NCBI RefSeq assembly: GCF_029227915.1
Contig: NC_079879.1
Coordinates: forward strand, 310,001-374,000
Reading direction: 5' to 3'
Source of the DNA: Hydractinia symbiolongicarpus
Taxonomy: Eukaryota; Cnidaria; Hydrozoa; Anthoathecata; Hydractiniidae
Length of the DNA stretch: 64,000 bases
Shown: in pieces, positions 1-8,639 of the stretch
Layout of the letters: each line of letters starts with the position of its first letter
How positions within the stretch are numbered: the first letter of the stretch is position 1
Notes under the pieces: model-generated
Database searches by the model: none
The model's input: only the letters and a program-made list of their open reading frames with translations
What the model was told of the DNA's origin: nothing
Position numbers and translations under genes: made by a program

Positions 1-250
1 ACCACTAAAACGCATAAGACTTGTAATTTTTAAAAACGATTTCATTCTTGATGAGACGCTGAATAAAAGGAGTTTAATCTCCGGCAAACGAAAACCCGCG
101 ATTTCCCGTAAATCCCGGACCCGGCCCGTATAGTCAAAAGTATATAAAGAAAGTACGCAGGGAGTAAATTCATTTCCCGAACGATTTTTTAAATTAATTT
201 TTTACCACAAAAACGCATAAGACTTGTAGCTTTCAAAAACGATTTCATTC
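1..250 (+). repeat. Satellite array, left flank of the LINE insertion
   Basis: This is just over one monomer of the same satellite that fills the rest of the window. The landmark GATGAGACGCTGAATAAAAG starts at 50, followed by the CCGGCAAACGAAAACCCGCG core, GTATAGTC, the CATTTCCCGAACGATT segment and the ACGCATAAGACTTGTAG segment. It ends at 250 in the middle of the conserved TTTCATTC/TTGATGAG segment, and the other half of that segment resumes at 3841. The monomer stopped at 250 is therefore completed on the far side of the retrotransposon. This flank carries TTAATTTTTTACCAC and ACGCATAAG variants, which also occur in the first kilobases to the right of the insertion. Confidence 0.95.
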
Positions 251-251
251 T

Positions 252-746
252 GACAAAAAATCTAAAGTTACGCAAATAATTGGAGACTCGATTGTAAAAG
301 AAGTGAAGGGCTGGAAACTTTCTTCAAACGAGAACAAGATTATAGTGAAATCCTTCTCTGGAGCCACGACTAAATGCATGGAAAGTTACGCAATACCAAC
401 TACGAACATGTCTCCCGATAACATTATTATTCATTGTGGCACTAACGATCTTAATAGAATCGAAACCGATCAAATTGCTCAAAACATAGTAAAATTGGCT
501 ATTAAATTGAAATCTGGTGAAAATAATGTAATGATATCGGGCATAATTCAACGAAAAGACAGACTAAATGAAAAGGTAATGGCAGTCAACAAATCTCTTG
601 CTCATCTTTGCGAACAAAGAAACATCGGCTTTATCAATAATGATAATATAAACCCCGACTTACATTTGAATAGAAGTCGCCTTCACCTAAATATGAAAGG
701 GACTTCAATATTGTCTCGGAACTTTCTACAGGTGATTGAGGATTGA
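252..746 (+). CDS. Partial LINE ORF1: SGNH/GDSL esterase-like domain, 5' end missing
   Basis: The frame is open from the left boundary of the element to a TGA at 744-746, giving 164 codons without a start. SGNH signatures are visible. Block I reads IIGDSIVKEV, with the GDS serine codon at 288-290. The GTND block lies within IIIHCGTNDL. The C-terminal SRLHLNMKG carries the expected histidine. The usual Asp three residues before that His is not seen (S-R-L-H), so a complete catalytic triad is uncertain. In CR1-like LINEs this esterase domain belongs to the protein encoded upstream of endonuclease-RT; its role is not settled, with lipid or membrane interaction among proposals. The GTG at 303 is not a convincing start because block I lies upstream of it, and the true start was lost by 5' truncation. 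The frame is the same as that of the following ORF. As it stands, it is a fragment with no promoter. Confidence 0.85.
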   Translation, partial: DKKSKVTQIIGDSIVKEVKGWKLSSNENKIIVKSFSGATTKCMESYAIPTTNMSPDNIIIHCGTNDLNRIETDQIAQNIVKLAIKLKSGENNVMISGIIQRKDRLNEKVMAVNKSLAHLCEQRNIGFINNDNINPDLHLNRSRLHLNMKGTSILSRNFLQVIED

Positions 747-845
747 CACAAAAAACCTGTCGAAATTTACGACACAGATCCACCGAACACTGCCTCAGAT
801 ACTTTTGATTCAACATATGATATTTTCACTCTACGTCGCAGTAAC
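747..845 (+). other. In-frame open linker between the esterase frame and the endonuclease-RT ORF
   Basis: These 33 codons contain no stop and lie in the same frame as both neighbours. Only the TGA at 744-746 separates the esterase domain from the 950-residue ORF. The translated linker (starting HKKPVEIYDTDPP and ending FTLRRSN) leads directly into MCNLIVGHLNVNSLRNK, the N-terminal endonuclease motif. The ATG at 846 may therefore be an internal methionine of a longer ancestral polyprotein rather than a true start. No ribosome re-entry signal is recognisable. Confidence 0.7.
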
Positions 846-3698
846 ATGTGTAACTTGATAGTCGGTCATTTGAACGTAAACTCGTTGCGAAACAAGTTCG
901 AAGAAATTGATTTAACTTTCAAGCACAATATTGATGTTCTGCTTCTAACTGAAACGAAAATAGATGAATCGTTCACTGATGCTCAATTTAAGTTAGATAA
1001 TTACGCAATTCTGAGGAAAGATAGAAATGGACATGGTGGCGGTATTTTACTCTATATAAATGAAAATATTCCCTTCAAAGTGTTGCGAAAATATACTTTA
1101 CCGGATGATATCGAAGTTTTAGTTGTCGAAATAAATCTTCGAAAACGCAAATGGCTTTTAATCGGTGCATATAAACCACCGTTACAAAAAAATTACTACT
1201 TTTTAACTCAAATCGCAAATGTATTGATTTCACATCTCAACTATCACGAAAACATCATAATTATGGGTGATTTAAACATGGAAATAAGTGACACAGATTT
1301 CGATAACTTCATTTCAACATACGACCTCCATAGACTAATCAAATCACCAACCTGCTTTAAGTCAAGTACTTCGCCTTCTTGCATTGATCACATATTAACA
1401 AATCAACCAAATTTCTTTAAAAATAGTGTAACAATCGAAACTGGCATATCAGATTGGCATTTATTTGTTGGAAGTGTGATGAGAATGAACGTGATTAAAG
1501 GCGACCCAATTGTGAAACACTACAGAAATTACAACAAAATTGACTACTTTGATTTTGAAAGAACATTATCAATGAACTTTTTGAAATTACTTGAGAACAA
1601 TTACGACTTTAACCAATTCAACTTATGCATCACGTCTACGCTAAACCATTTTGCACCATTGAAAAAGAAAATACTAAGATTCAATAACGCACCTTTTATC
1701 ACCAAGGAGCTTTGCAAAGCTATTATGCACAGATCCAAACTTCGTCGCATATATAACAAATCACGATCAAAAGAAAATTGGTCCAACTTCACTAGACAGA
1801 GAAACTACTGTGTTTCCTTATTACGAAAAACCAGACGTTCGTATTTCAAGGGTTTACGTATGACAAGCATTACTGATAATAAAAAGTTCTGGAAGTCTGT
1901 CAAGCCATTGTTTTTAAACGTTAGTTATAACACCAACAAAATTATCTTAATCGAGAAAGAAAAGATAGTCACCGACGAACAAAAATTATGCAAAATCTTC
2001 AATGAATATTACACCAACATCACGAAAAATTTACCAATCAAACCAAACGATGATACACATACAGCAACCATTCACGATGCAATCCACTCGTATACTAATC
2101 ACATCAGTATTTTGAAAATTCGTGAAAATGTGGGTTATGATGAAAAGTTCTATTTTTCGCTGGTTGAACAGCCTGATGTTCTCAAAGTCATCAAAGACAT
2201 GGATGCAAAGAAATCTTCTGTTAGTGGTGATTTTCCAGTTTTTATGTTGAAAAAGTTTATTCATATCTTTGTTCCTATCCTCACTAATATTATAAATTTT
2301 TGTTTACAGTCTAATATTTTTCCTGATGATTTAAAACTTGCAGAGGTTATACCTGTTTTTAAGAAGGATGACTGTAATGATAAGGAGAACTATAGACCTG
2401 TTAGCTTGCTTCCCTGTTTATCAAAGGTTTTTGAAAGAATTATTCTTAATCAAATGCACACTTTTATGCATGACAAACTCAGCCCTCATCTATCAGGCTT
2501 CAGAAAGGGTTATAATACACAATATGCTCTCATTCGAATGATTGAACAATGGAAAAGCACACTTGATAATAAGGGTGTAGTTGGAGCAGTGCTAATGGAC
2601 CTTTCAAAAGCTTTTGATACTATCAACCATGATTTGCTTATTGCAAAGCTGCATGCCTATGGTTTTTCTGAATCTTCTTTATTATTTATTCACTCATACT
2701 TGAAAAATCGTTTTCAGAGAACCAGAATAAATTCTTCTTTTAGCGAATGGCTTCCTCTTCAAGTTGGAGTTCCACAAGGATCAATCTTAGGACCTCCTCT
2801 CTTCAATTATTCTATAAACGATTTATTCTGGTTCATTATTCAATCATCCCTTTGTAACTTTGCAGATGATAACACCTTATATGCTTGTGAAAATTCATTA
2901 GAAGATGTAAAACAAACACTGCTTACTAATTTGGTCATAGTTAATAATTGGTTTTATGAAAATTACTTAGCAATAAATTTGAAAAAGTATCAATATATTG
3001 TATCAGGTCATCACGATGAAAGTTTGATATTTAACCATTTGAAAATTGAGTGTAAATCGTCTGTAGTGCTTCTTGGTGTTACGATTGACTCGAGACTAAA
3101 CTTTCATTCGCATGTCAAAAACATCTGTAATAAGGCTAGTAGGAAACTCAACGTGCTTCAAAGGATATCTTCCTTTTTGACACCCAAGATGAAGCGTTTT
3201 CTCTTTAATTCATTTATTTTGTCTCAGTTTTCTTACTGTCCCTTAGTATGGATGTTTTGTGGAAAAGTTGCGAATAATCGAATCAATCGTATTCATGAAC
3301 GTTGTCTAAGAATCATACAGGACGATATAAATGGCAGTTACGATGAACTTTTATCTTTATGTAATGTTAAAAATATTCACATCATCAATTTACAGAATTT
3401 AATGAAAGAGGTTTACAAATTTTTAAATGGATTGTCACCTCTATATATGAACGAGATATTTTCTGTTAGGGAAAACAAGTACAACCTTCGTTGCTTTAAT
3501 TTGATCAGGCGACCAACTTGTCGGACAACGTACTATGGCTTAAATACTTTATCAAATATTGCAGGGAAGCTATGGATATCTGTGCCTGACGCTACAAAGA
3601 ATGCTCCTTCTCTCGAAGCCTTCCGTAGCTCAATAAAGTTTTGGGAAGGTGATGTTTGCACCTGTAAAATATGCATGGATATACCATACATATTTTAA
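846..3698 (+). CDS. LINE ORF2: APE endonuclease plus reverse transcriptase, 950 aa, intact
   Basis: This is the polyprotein that nicks target DNA and reverse-transcribes the element RNA in the nucleus. The N-terminal endonuclease spans about residues 5-210: HLNVNSLRNK, TETKID (E36), RNGHGGGILLYI, GAYKPP, MGDLNMEI (D142, N144), SCIDHILTN (D181) and ISDWHLF (D203, H205). A linker rich in basic residues (about 280-350, including LRKTRRSYFKGLR and DNKKFWKSVKP) follows. The RT domain covers about 495-745: AEVIPVFKKDD, NYRPVSLLPCLSKVFER, SGFRKGYNTQYAL, LMDLSKAFD (D585), GVPQGSILGP (644-650), NFADDNTLY (D674, D675) and LLGVTID. The C-terminal CTCKICMD is a cysteine cluster typical of this family's tail. 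All three RT catalytic Asp are present and there is no frameshift or internal stop. Oddities are SD-W-H in place of SDH in the endonuclease, GPPLFNYS for the usual GPLLFN-type motif, and Tyr (KKYQYIVSG) where relatives commonly have Cys. The start ATG is the first in-frame Met after the TGA at 744 and is uncertain. Confidence 0.95.
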   Translation: MCNLIVGHLNVNSLRNKFEEIDLTFKHNIDVLLLTETKIDESFTDAQFKLDNYAILRKDRNGHGGGILLYINENIPFKVLRKYTLPDDIEVLVVEINLRKRKWLLIGAYKPPLQKNYYFLTQIANVLISHLNYHENIIIMGDLNMEISDTDFDNFISTYDLHRLIKSPTCFKSSTSPSCIDHILTNQPNFFKNSVTIETGISDWHLFVGSVMRMNVIKGDPIVKHYRNYNKIDYFDFERTLSMNFLKLLENNYDFNQFNLCITSTLNHFAPLKKKILRFNNAPFITKELCKAIMHRSKLRRIYNKSRSKENWSNFTRQRNYCVSLLRKTRRSYFKGLRMTSITDNKKFWKSVKPLFLNVSYNTNKIILIEKEKIVTDEQKLCKIFNEYYTNITKNLPIKPNDDTHTATIHDAIHSYTNHISILKIRENVGYDEKFYFSLVEQPDVLKVIKDMDAKKSSVSGDFPVFMLKKFIHIFVPILTNIINFCLQSNIFPDDLKLAEVIPVFKKDDCNDKENYRPVSLLPCLSKVFERIILNQMHTFMHDKLSPHLSGFRKGYNTQYALIRMIEQWKSTLDNKGVVGAVLMDLSKAFDTINHDLLIAKLHAYGFSESSLLFIHSYLKNRFQRTRINSSFSEWLPLQVGVPQGSILGPPLFNYSINDLFWFIIQSSLCNFADDNTLYACENSLEDVKQTLLTNLVIVNNWFYENYLAINLKKYQYIVSGHHDESLIFNHLKIECKSSVVLLGVTIDSRLNFHSHVKNICNKASRKLNVLQRISSFLTPKMKRFLFNSFILSQFSYCPLVWMFCGKVANNRINRIHERCLRIIQDDINGSYDELLSLCNVKNIHIINLQNLMKEVYKFLNGLSPLYMNEIFSVRENKYNLRCFNLIRRPTCRTTYYGLNTLSNIAGKLWISVPDATKNAPSLEAFRSSIKFWEGDVCTCKICMDIPYIF

Positions 3699-3840
3699 CT
3701 TTACTTATTTATTTATTTATTTTTCTTATTTTTTATCGCTGTTTGCCTTGTTTTACGTTTTGTTGTCGATTTAAATTAGTTATTTAAATACTATTGTATC
3801 TATCGACGTTAAATAAAGAGAAAATCAAAATCAAAAAATC
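3699..3840 (+). other. LINE 3' UTR with short T/A microsatellite, AATAAA and A-rich tail
   Basis: The 142 bp after the TAA stop begin with a TTTA/TTTC-rich run (about 3703-3738). They end in an A-rich tail containing AAAATC-type units, the last reading TCAAAAAATC up to 3840. The next base belongs to the satellite. Short tandem units rather than a long poly(A) at the 3' end are usual for CR1/L2-like LINEs, whose RT recognises the RNA 3' end. Confidence 0.8.
3812..3817 (+). promoter_or_regulatory. Putative polyadenylation signal AATAAA of the LINE
   Basis: A canonical AATAAA hexamer lies 23 bp before the end of the element, at the normal distance from an RNA 3' end. It fits transcript processing near the observed 3' terminus. 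Satellite monomers also contain the hexamer by chance in CTGAATAAAAGG, so the call rests on its position. Confidence 0.55.
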
Positions 3841-4428
3841 TTGATGAGACGCTGAATAAAAGGAGTTTAATCTCCGGCAAACGAAAACCCGCGATTTCCC
3901 GTAAATCCCAGACTCGGCCCGTATAGTCAAAAGTATACAAAGAAAGTACGCAGGGTGTAAACTCATTTCCCGAACGATTCTTTAAATTATTTTTCACCAC
4001 TAAAACGCATGAGACTTGTAGTTTTCAAAAACGATTTCATTTTTGATGAGACGCTGAATAAAAGGAGTTTAATCGCCGGCAAACGGAAACCCGCAATTTC
4101 CGTAAATCCCGGACTCGGCCCGCATAGTCAAAAGTATACAAAGAAAGTACCCAGGGAGTAAAATCATTTCCCGAACGATTCTTTATATTATTTTTCACCA
4201 CTAAAACGCATGAGACTTGTAGTTTTCAAAAACGATTTCATTTTTGATGAGACGCTGAATAAAAGGAGTTTAATCTCCGGCAAACGAAAACCCGCGATTT
4301 CCCGTAAATCCCAGACCCGGCCCGTATAGTCAAAAGTATACAAAGAAAGTACGCAGGGAGTAAACTCATTTCCCGAACGATTTTTTAAATTAATTTTTCA
4401 CCACTAAAACGCATGAGACTTGTAGTTT

Positions 4429-4450
4429 TCAAAAATGATTTCATTTTTGA
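4429..4450 (+). repeat. Representative monomer inverted repeat (hairpin-capable)
   Basis: The arms TCAAAAATGA and TCATTTTTGA are perfect 10-bp reverse complements separated by TT. The same element is present in most monomers. Copies with AAAACGATTT have one mismatch in the left arm, and copies with ATTCTTGA have a mismatch in the right arm. It sits just before the GATGAGACG landmark. The right arm is where the LINE inserted (between 250 and 3841). Possible roles are cruciform formation, a dimeric protein site, or a chance by-product of an AT-rich segment. Confidence 0.8.
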
Positions 4451-5832
4451 TGAGACGCTGAATAAAAGGAGTTTAATCGCCGGCAAACGAAAACGCGGGA
4501 GTTTCCGTAAATTCCGGGCTGGACCCGTATAGTCGAATGTATACAAAGAAAGTACCCAGGGAGTAAACTCATTTCCCGAACGATTTTTTAAAATAATTTT
4601 TACAACTAAAACGCATAAGACTTGTAATTTTCAAAAACGATTTCATTCTTGATGAGACGCTGAATAAAAGGAGTTTAATCTCCGGCAAACGAAAACCCGC
4701 GATTTCCCGTAAATCCCAGACTCGGCCCGTATAGTCAAAAGTATACAAAGAAAGTACCCAGGGAGTAAACTCATTTCCCGAACGATTCTTTAAATTATTT
4801 TTCACCATTAAAACGCATGAGACTTGTAGTTTTCAAAAACGATTTCATTTTTGATGAGACGCTGAATAAAAGGAGTTTAATCTCCGGCAAACGAAAACCC
4901 GCGATTTCCCGTAAATCCCGGACCCGGCCCGTATAGTCAAAAGTATACAAAGAAAGTACGCAGGGAGTAAACTCATTTCCCGAACGATTTTTTAAATTAA
5001 TTTTTCACCACTAAAACGCATGAGACTTGTAGTTTTCAAAAATGATTTCATTCTTGATGAGACGCTGAATAAAAGAAGTTTAACGCCGGCAAACAAAAAC
5101 CCGCGATTTCCCGTATATCCCGGGCTTGGCCCGTATAGTCAAAAGTATACAAAGAAAGTACGCAGGGAGTAAACTCATTTCCCGAACGATTCTTTAAATT
5201 AATTTTTCACCACTAAAACGCATGAGACTTGTAGTTTTCAAAAACGATTTCATTTTTGATGAGACGCTGAATAAAAGGAGTTTAATCGCCGGCAAACGAA
5301 AACCCGCAATTCCCGTAAATCCCGGACTCGGCCCGCATAGTCAAAAGTATACAAAGAAAGTACCCAGGGAGTAAAATCAATTCCCGAACGATTCTTTAAA
5401 TTATTTTTCACCACTAAAACGCATGAGACTTGTAGTTTTCAAAAACGATTTCATTTTTGATGAGACGCTGAATAAAAGGAGTTTAATCTCCGGCAAACGA
5501 AAACCCGCGATTTCCCGTAAATCCCGGACCCGCCCCGTATAGTCAAAAGTATACAAAGAAAGTACGCAGGGAGTAAACTCATTTCCCGAACGATTTTTTA
5601 AATTAATTTTTCACCACTAAAACGCATGAGACTTGTAGTTTTCAAAAATGATTTCATTTTTGATGAGACGCTGAATAAAAGGAGTTTAATCGCCGGCAAA
5701 CGAAAACGCGGGAGTTTCCGTAAATTCCGGGCTGGACCCGTGTAGTCGAATGTATACAAAGAAAGTAAACTGGGAGTAAACTCATTTCCCGAACGATTTT
5801 TTAAAATAATTTTTACCACTAAAACGCATAAG

Positions 5833-7848
5833 ACTTGTAATTTTCAAAAACGATTTCATTCTTGATGAGACGCTGAATAAAAGGAGTTTAATCTCCGCAA
5901 ACGAAAACCCGCGATTTCCCGTAAATCCCGGACCCGGCCCGTATAGTCAAAAGTATATAAAGAAAGTACGCAGGGAGTAAACTCATTTCCCGAACGAATT
6001 TTAAATTAATTTTTCACCACTAAAACGCATGAGACTTGTAGTTTTCAAAAATGATTTCATTCTTGATGAGACGCTGAATAAAAGAAGTTTAACGCCGGCA
6101 AACAAAAACCCGCGATTTCCCGTAAATCCCAGACTCGGCCCGTATAGTCAAAAGTATACAAAGAAAGTACGCAGGATGTAAACTCATTTCCCGAACGATT
6201 CTTTAAATTATTTTTCACCACTAAAACGCATGAGACTTGTAGTTTTCAAAAACAATTTCATTTTTGATGAGACGCTGAATAAAAGGAGTTTAATCGCCGG
6301 CAAACGAAAACCCGCAATTTCCGTAAATCCCGGACTCGGCCCGCATAGTCAAAAGTATACAAAGAAAGTACCCAGGGAGTAAAATCATTTCCCGAACGAT
6401 TCTTTATATTATTTTTCACCACTAAAACGCATGAGACTTGTAGTTTTCAAAAACGATTTCATTTTTGATGAGACGCTGAATAAAAGGAGTTTAATCTCCG
6501 GCAAACGAAAACCCGCGATTTCCCGTAAATCCCAGACCCGGCCCGTATAGTCAAAAGTATACAAAGAAAGTACGCAGGGAGTAAACTCATTTCCCGAACG
6601 ATTTTTTAAATTAATTTTTCACCACTAAAACGCATGAGACTTGTAGTTTTCAAAAATGATTTCATTTTTGATGAGACGCTGAATAAAAGGAGTTTAATCG
6701 CCGGCAAACGAAAACGCGGGAGTTTCCGTAAATTCCGGGCTGGACCCGTATAGTCGAATGTATACAAAGAAAGTACCCAGGGAGTAAACTCATTTCCCGA
6801 ACGATTTTTTAAAATAATTTTTACAACTAAAACGCATAAGACTTGTAATTTTCAAAAACGATTTCATTCTTGATGAGACGCTGAATAAAGGAGTTTAATC
6901 TCCGGCAAACAAAAACCCGCGATTTCCCGTAAATCCCGGACCCGGCCCGTATAGTCAAAAGTATATAAAGAAAGTACGCAGGGAGTAAACTCATTTCCCG
7001 AACGAATTTTAAATTAATTTTTCACCACTAAAACGCATGAGACTTGTAGTTTTCAAAAATGATTTCATTCTTGATGAGACGCTGAATAAAAGAAGTTTAA
7101 CGCCGGCAAACAAAAACCCGCGATTTCCCGTAAATCCCAGACTCGGCCCGTATAGTCAAAAGTATACAAAGAAAGTACGCAGGATGTAAACTCATTTCCC
7201 GAACGATTCTTTAAATTATTTTTCACCACTAAAACGCATGAGACTTGTAGTTTTCAAAAACAATTTCATTTTTGATGAGACGCTGAATAAAAGGAGTTTA
7301 ATCGCCGGCAAACGAAAACCCGCAATTTCCGTAAATCCCGGACTCGGCCCGCATAGTCAAAAGTATACAAAGAAAGTACCCAGGGAGTAAAATCATTTCC
7401 CGAACGATTCTTTATATTATTTTTCACCACTAAAACGCATGAGACTTGTAGTTTTCAAAAACGATTTCATTTTTGATGAGACGCTGAATAAAAGGAGTTT
7501 AATCTCCGGCAAACGAAAACCCGCGATTTCCCGTAAATCCCAGACCCGGCCCGTATAGTCAAAAGTATACAAAGAAAGTACGCAGGGAGTAAACTCATTT
7601 CCCGAACGATTTTTTAAATTAATTTTTCACCACTAAAACGCATGAGACTTGTAGTTTTCAAAAATGATTTCATTTTTGATGAGACGCTGAATAAAAGGAG
7701 TTTAATCGCCGGCAAACGAAAACGCGGGAGTTTCCGTAAATTCCGGGCTGGACCCGTATAGTCGAATGTATACAAAGAAAGTACCCAGGGAGTAAACTCA
7801 TTTCCCGAACGATTTTTTAAAATAATTTTTACAACTAAAACGCATAAG
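5833..7848 (+). repeat. Tandem duplication of a 1,008-bp, 5-monomer block
   Basis: The left copy (5833-6840) and right copy (6841-7848) run in register at 1,008 bp. Shared private markers include GCAGGATGTAAAC (about 6171 and 7179), AAAAACAATTTCATT, and TTTATATTATTTTTCACC. The copies appear nearly identical by eye except in the first monomer, where small indels differ (for example CTCCGCAAACG in the left copy). Confidence 0.8.
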
Positions 7849-8639
7849 ACTTGTAATTTTCAAAAACGATTTCATTCTTGATGAGACGCTGAATAAAGGA
7901 GTTTAATCTCCGGCAAACAAAAACCCGCGATTTCCCGTAAATCCCAGACTCGGCCTGTATAGTCGAATGTATACAAAGAAAGTACGCAGGGAGTAAACTC
8001 ATTTCCCGAACGATTCTTTAAATTAATTTTTCACCACTAAAACGCATGACAGTTGTAGTTTTCAAAAATGATTTCATTTTTGATGAGACGCTGAATAAAA
8101 GGAGTTTAATCTCCGGCAAACGAAAACCCGCGATTTCCCGTAAATCCCAGACTCGGCCGTATAGTCGAATGTATACAAAGAAAGTAAACTGGAAGTAAAC
8201 TCATTTCCCGAACGATTTTTTAAATTAATTTTTTACCACTAAAACGCATGAGACTTGTAGTTTTCAAAAACGATTTCATTTTTGATGAGACGCTGAATAA
8301 AAGGAGTTTAATCGCCGGCAAACGAAAACGCGGGAGTTTCCGTAAATTCCGGGCTGGACCCGTGTAGTCGAATGTATACAAAGAAAGTAAACTGGGAGTA
8401 AACTCATTTCCCGAACGATTTTTTAAAATAATTTTTACCACTAAAACGCATGAGACTTGTAGTTTTCAAAAACGATTTCATTTTTGATGAGACGCTGAAT
8501 AAAAGGAGTTTAATCGCCGGCAAACGAAAACCCGCAATTTCCGTAAATCCCGGACTCGGCCCGCATAGTCAAAATTATACAAAGAAAGTACCCAGGGAGT
8601 AAAATCATTTCCCGAACGTTTCTTTATATTATTTTTCAC

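Larger units (their letters stand above)
251..3840 (+). mobile_element. Non-LTR retrotransposon (LINE), CR1/L2-like with esterase domain, 5'-truncated
   Basis: This 3,590-bp insertion interrupts a satellite monomer. Its order is partial SGNH-esterase frame, APE-type endonuclease, reverse transcriptase, short 3' UTR, AATAAA and an A-rich tail built on AAAATC units. There are no long terminal repeats and no integrase, so it is a target-primed LINE. An esterase domain ahead of endonuclease-RT is established for CR1-like elements, and the protein motifs resemble families common in cnidarians and other invertebrates. The 5' end is truncated: the esterase frame is already open at the junction with only about ten residues before its GDS motif. 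The flanking satellite joins exactly (250 to 3841), so there is no target-site duplication beyond an ambiguous base or two. The intact 950-codon ORF argues for a recent insertion. It is the only copy seen in the 64 kb, so it was not amplified with the array. Confidence 0.93.

Noticed and set aside
303-746. GTG at 303 as start of a 147-residue protein
   Set aside because: The frame is open upstream to the element boundary and the essential GDS block I (282-290) lies before the GTG, so this is a 5'-truncated frame and not a GTG-started gene.
324-2541. Short ORFs on the minus strand and in other frames inside the LINE (324-551, 634-816, 1601-1792, 2031-2264, 2338-2541)
   Set aside because: They overlap the esterase and endonuclease-RT frames, carry no recognisable domain and are shadows of the coding sequence.
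251-3840. LTR retrotransposon or endogenous virus
   Set aside because: No terminal repeats, gag, protease, RNase H or integrase. The APE endonuclease upstream of RT and the short-unit A-rich tail identify a LINE.
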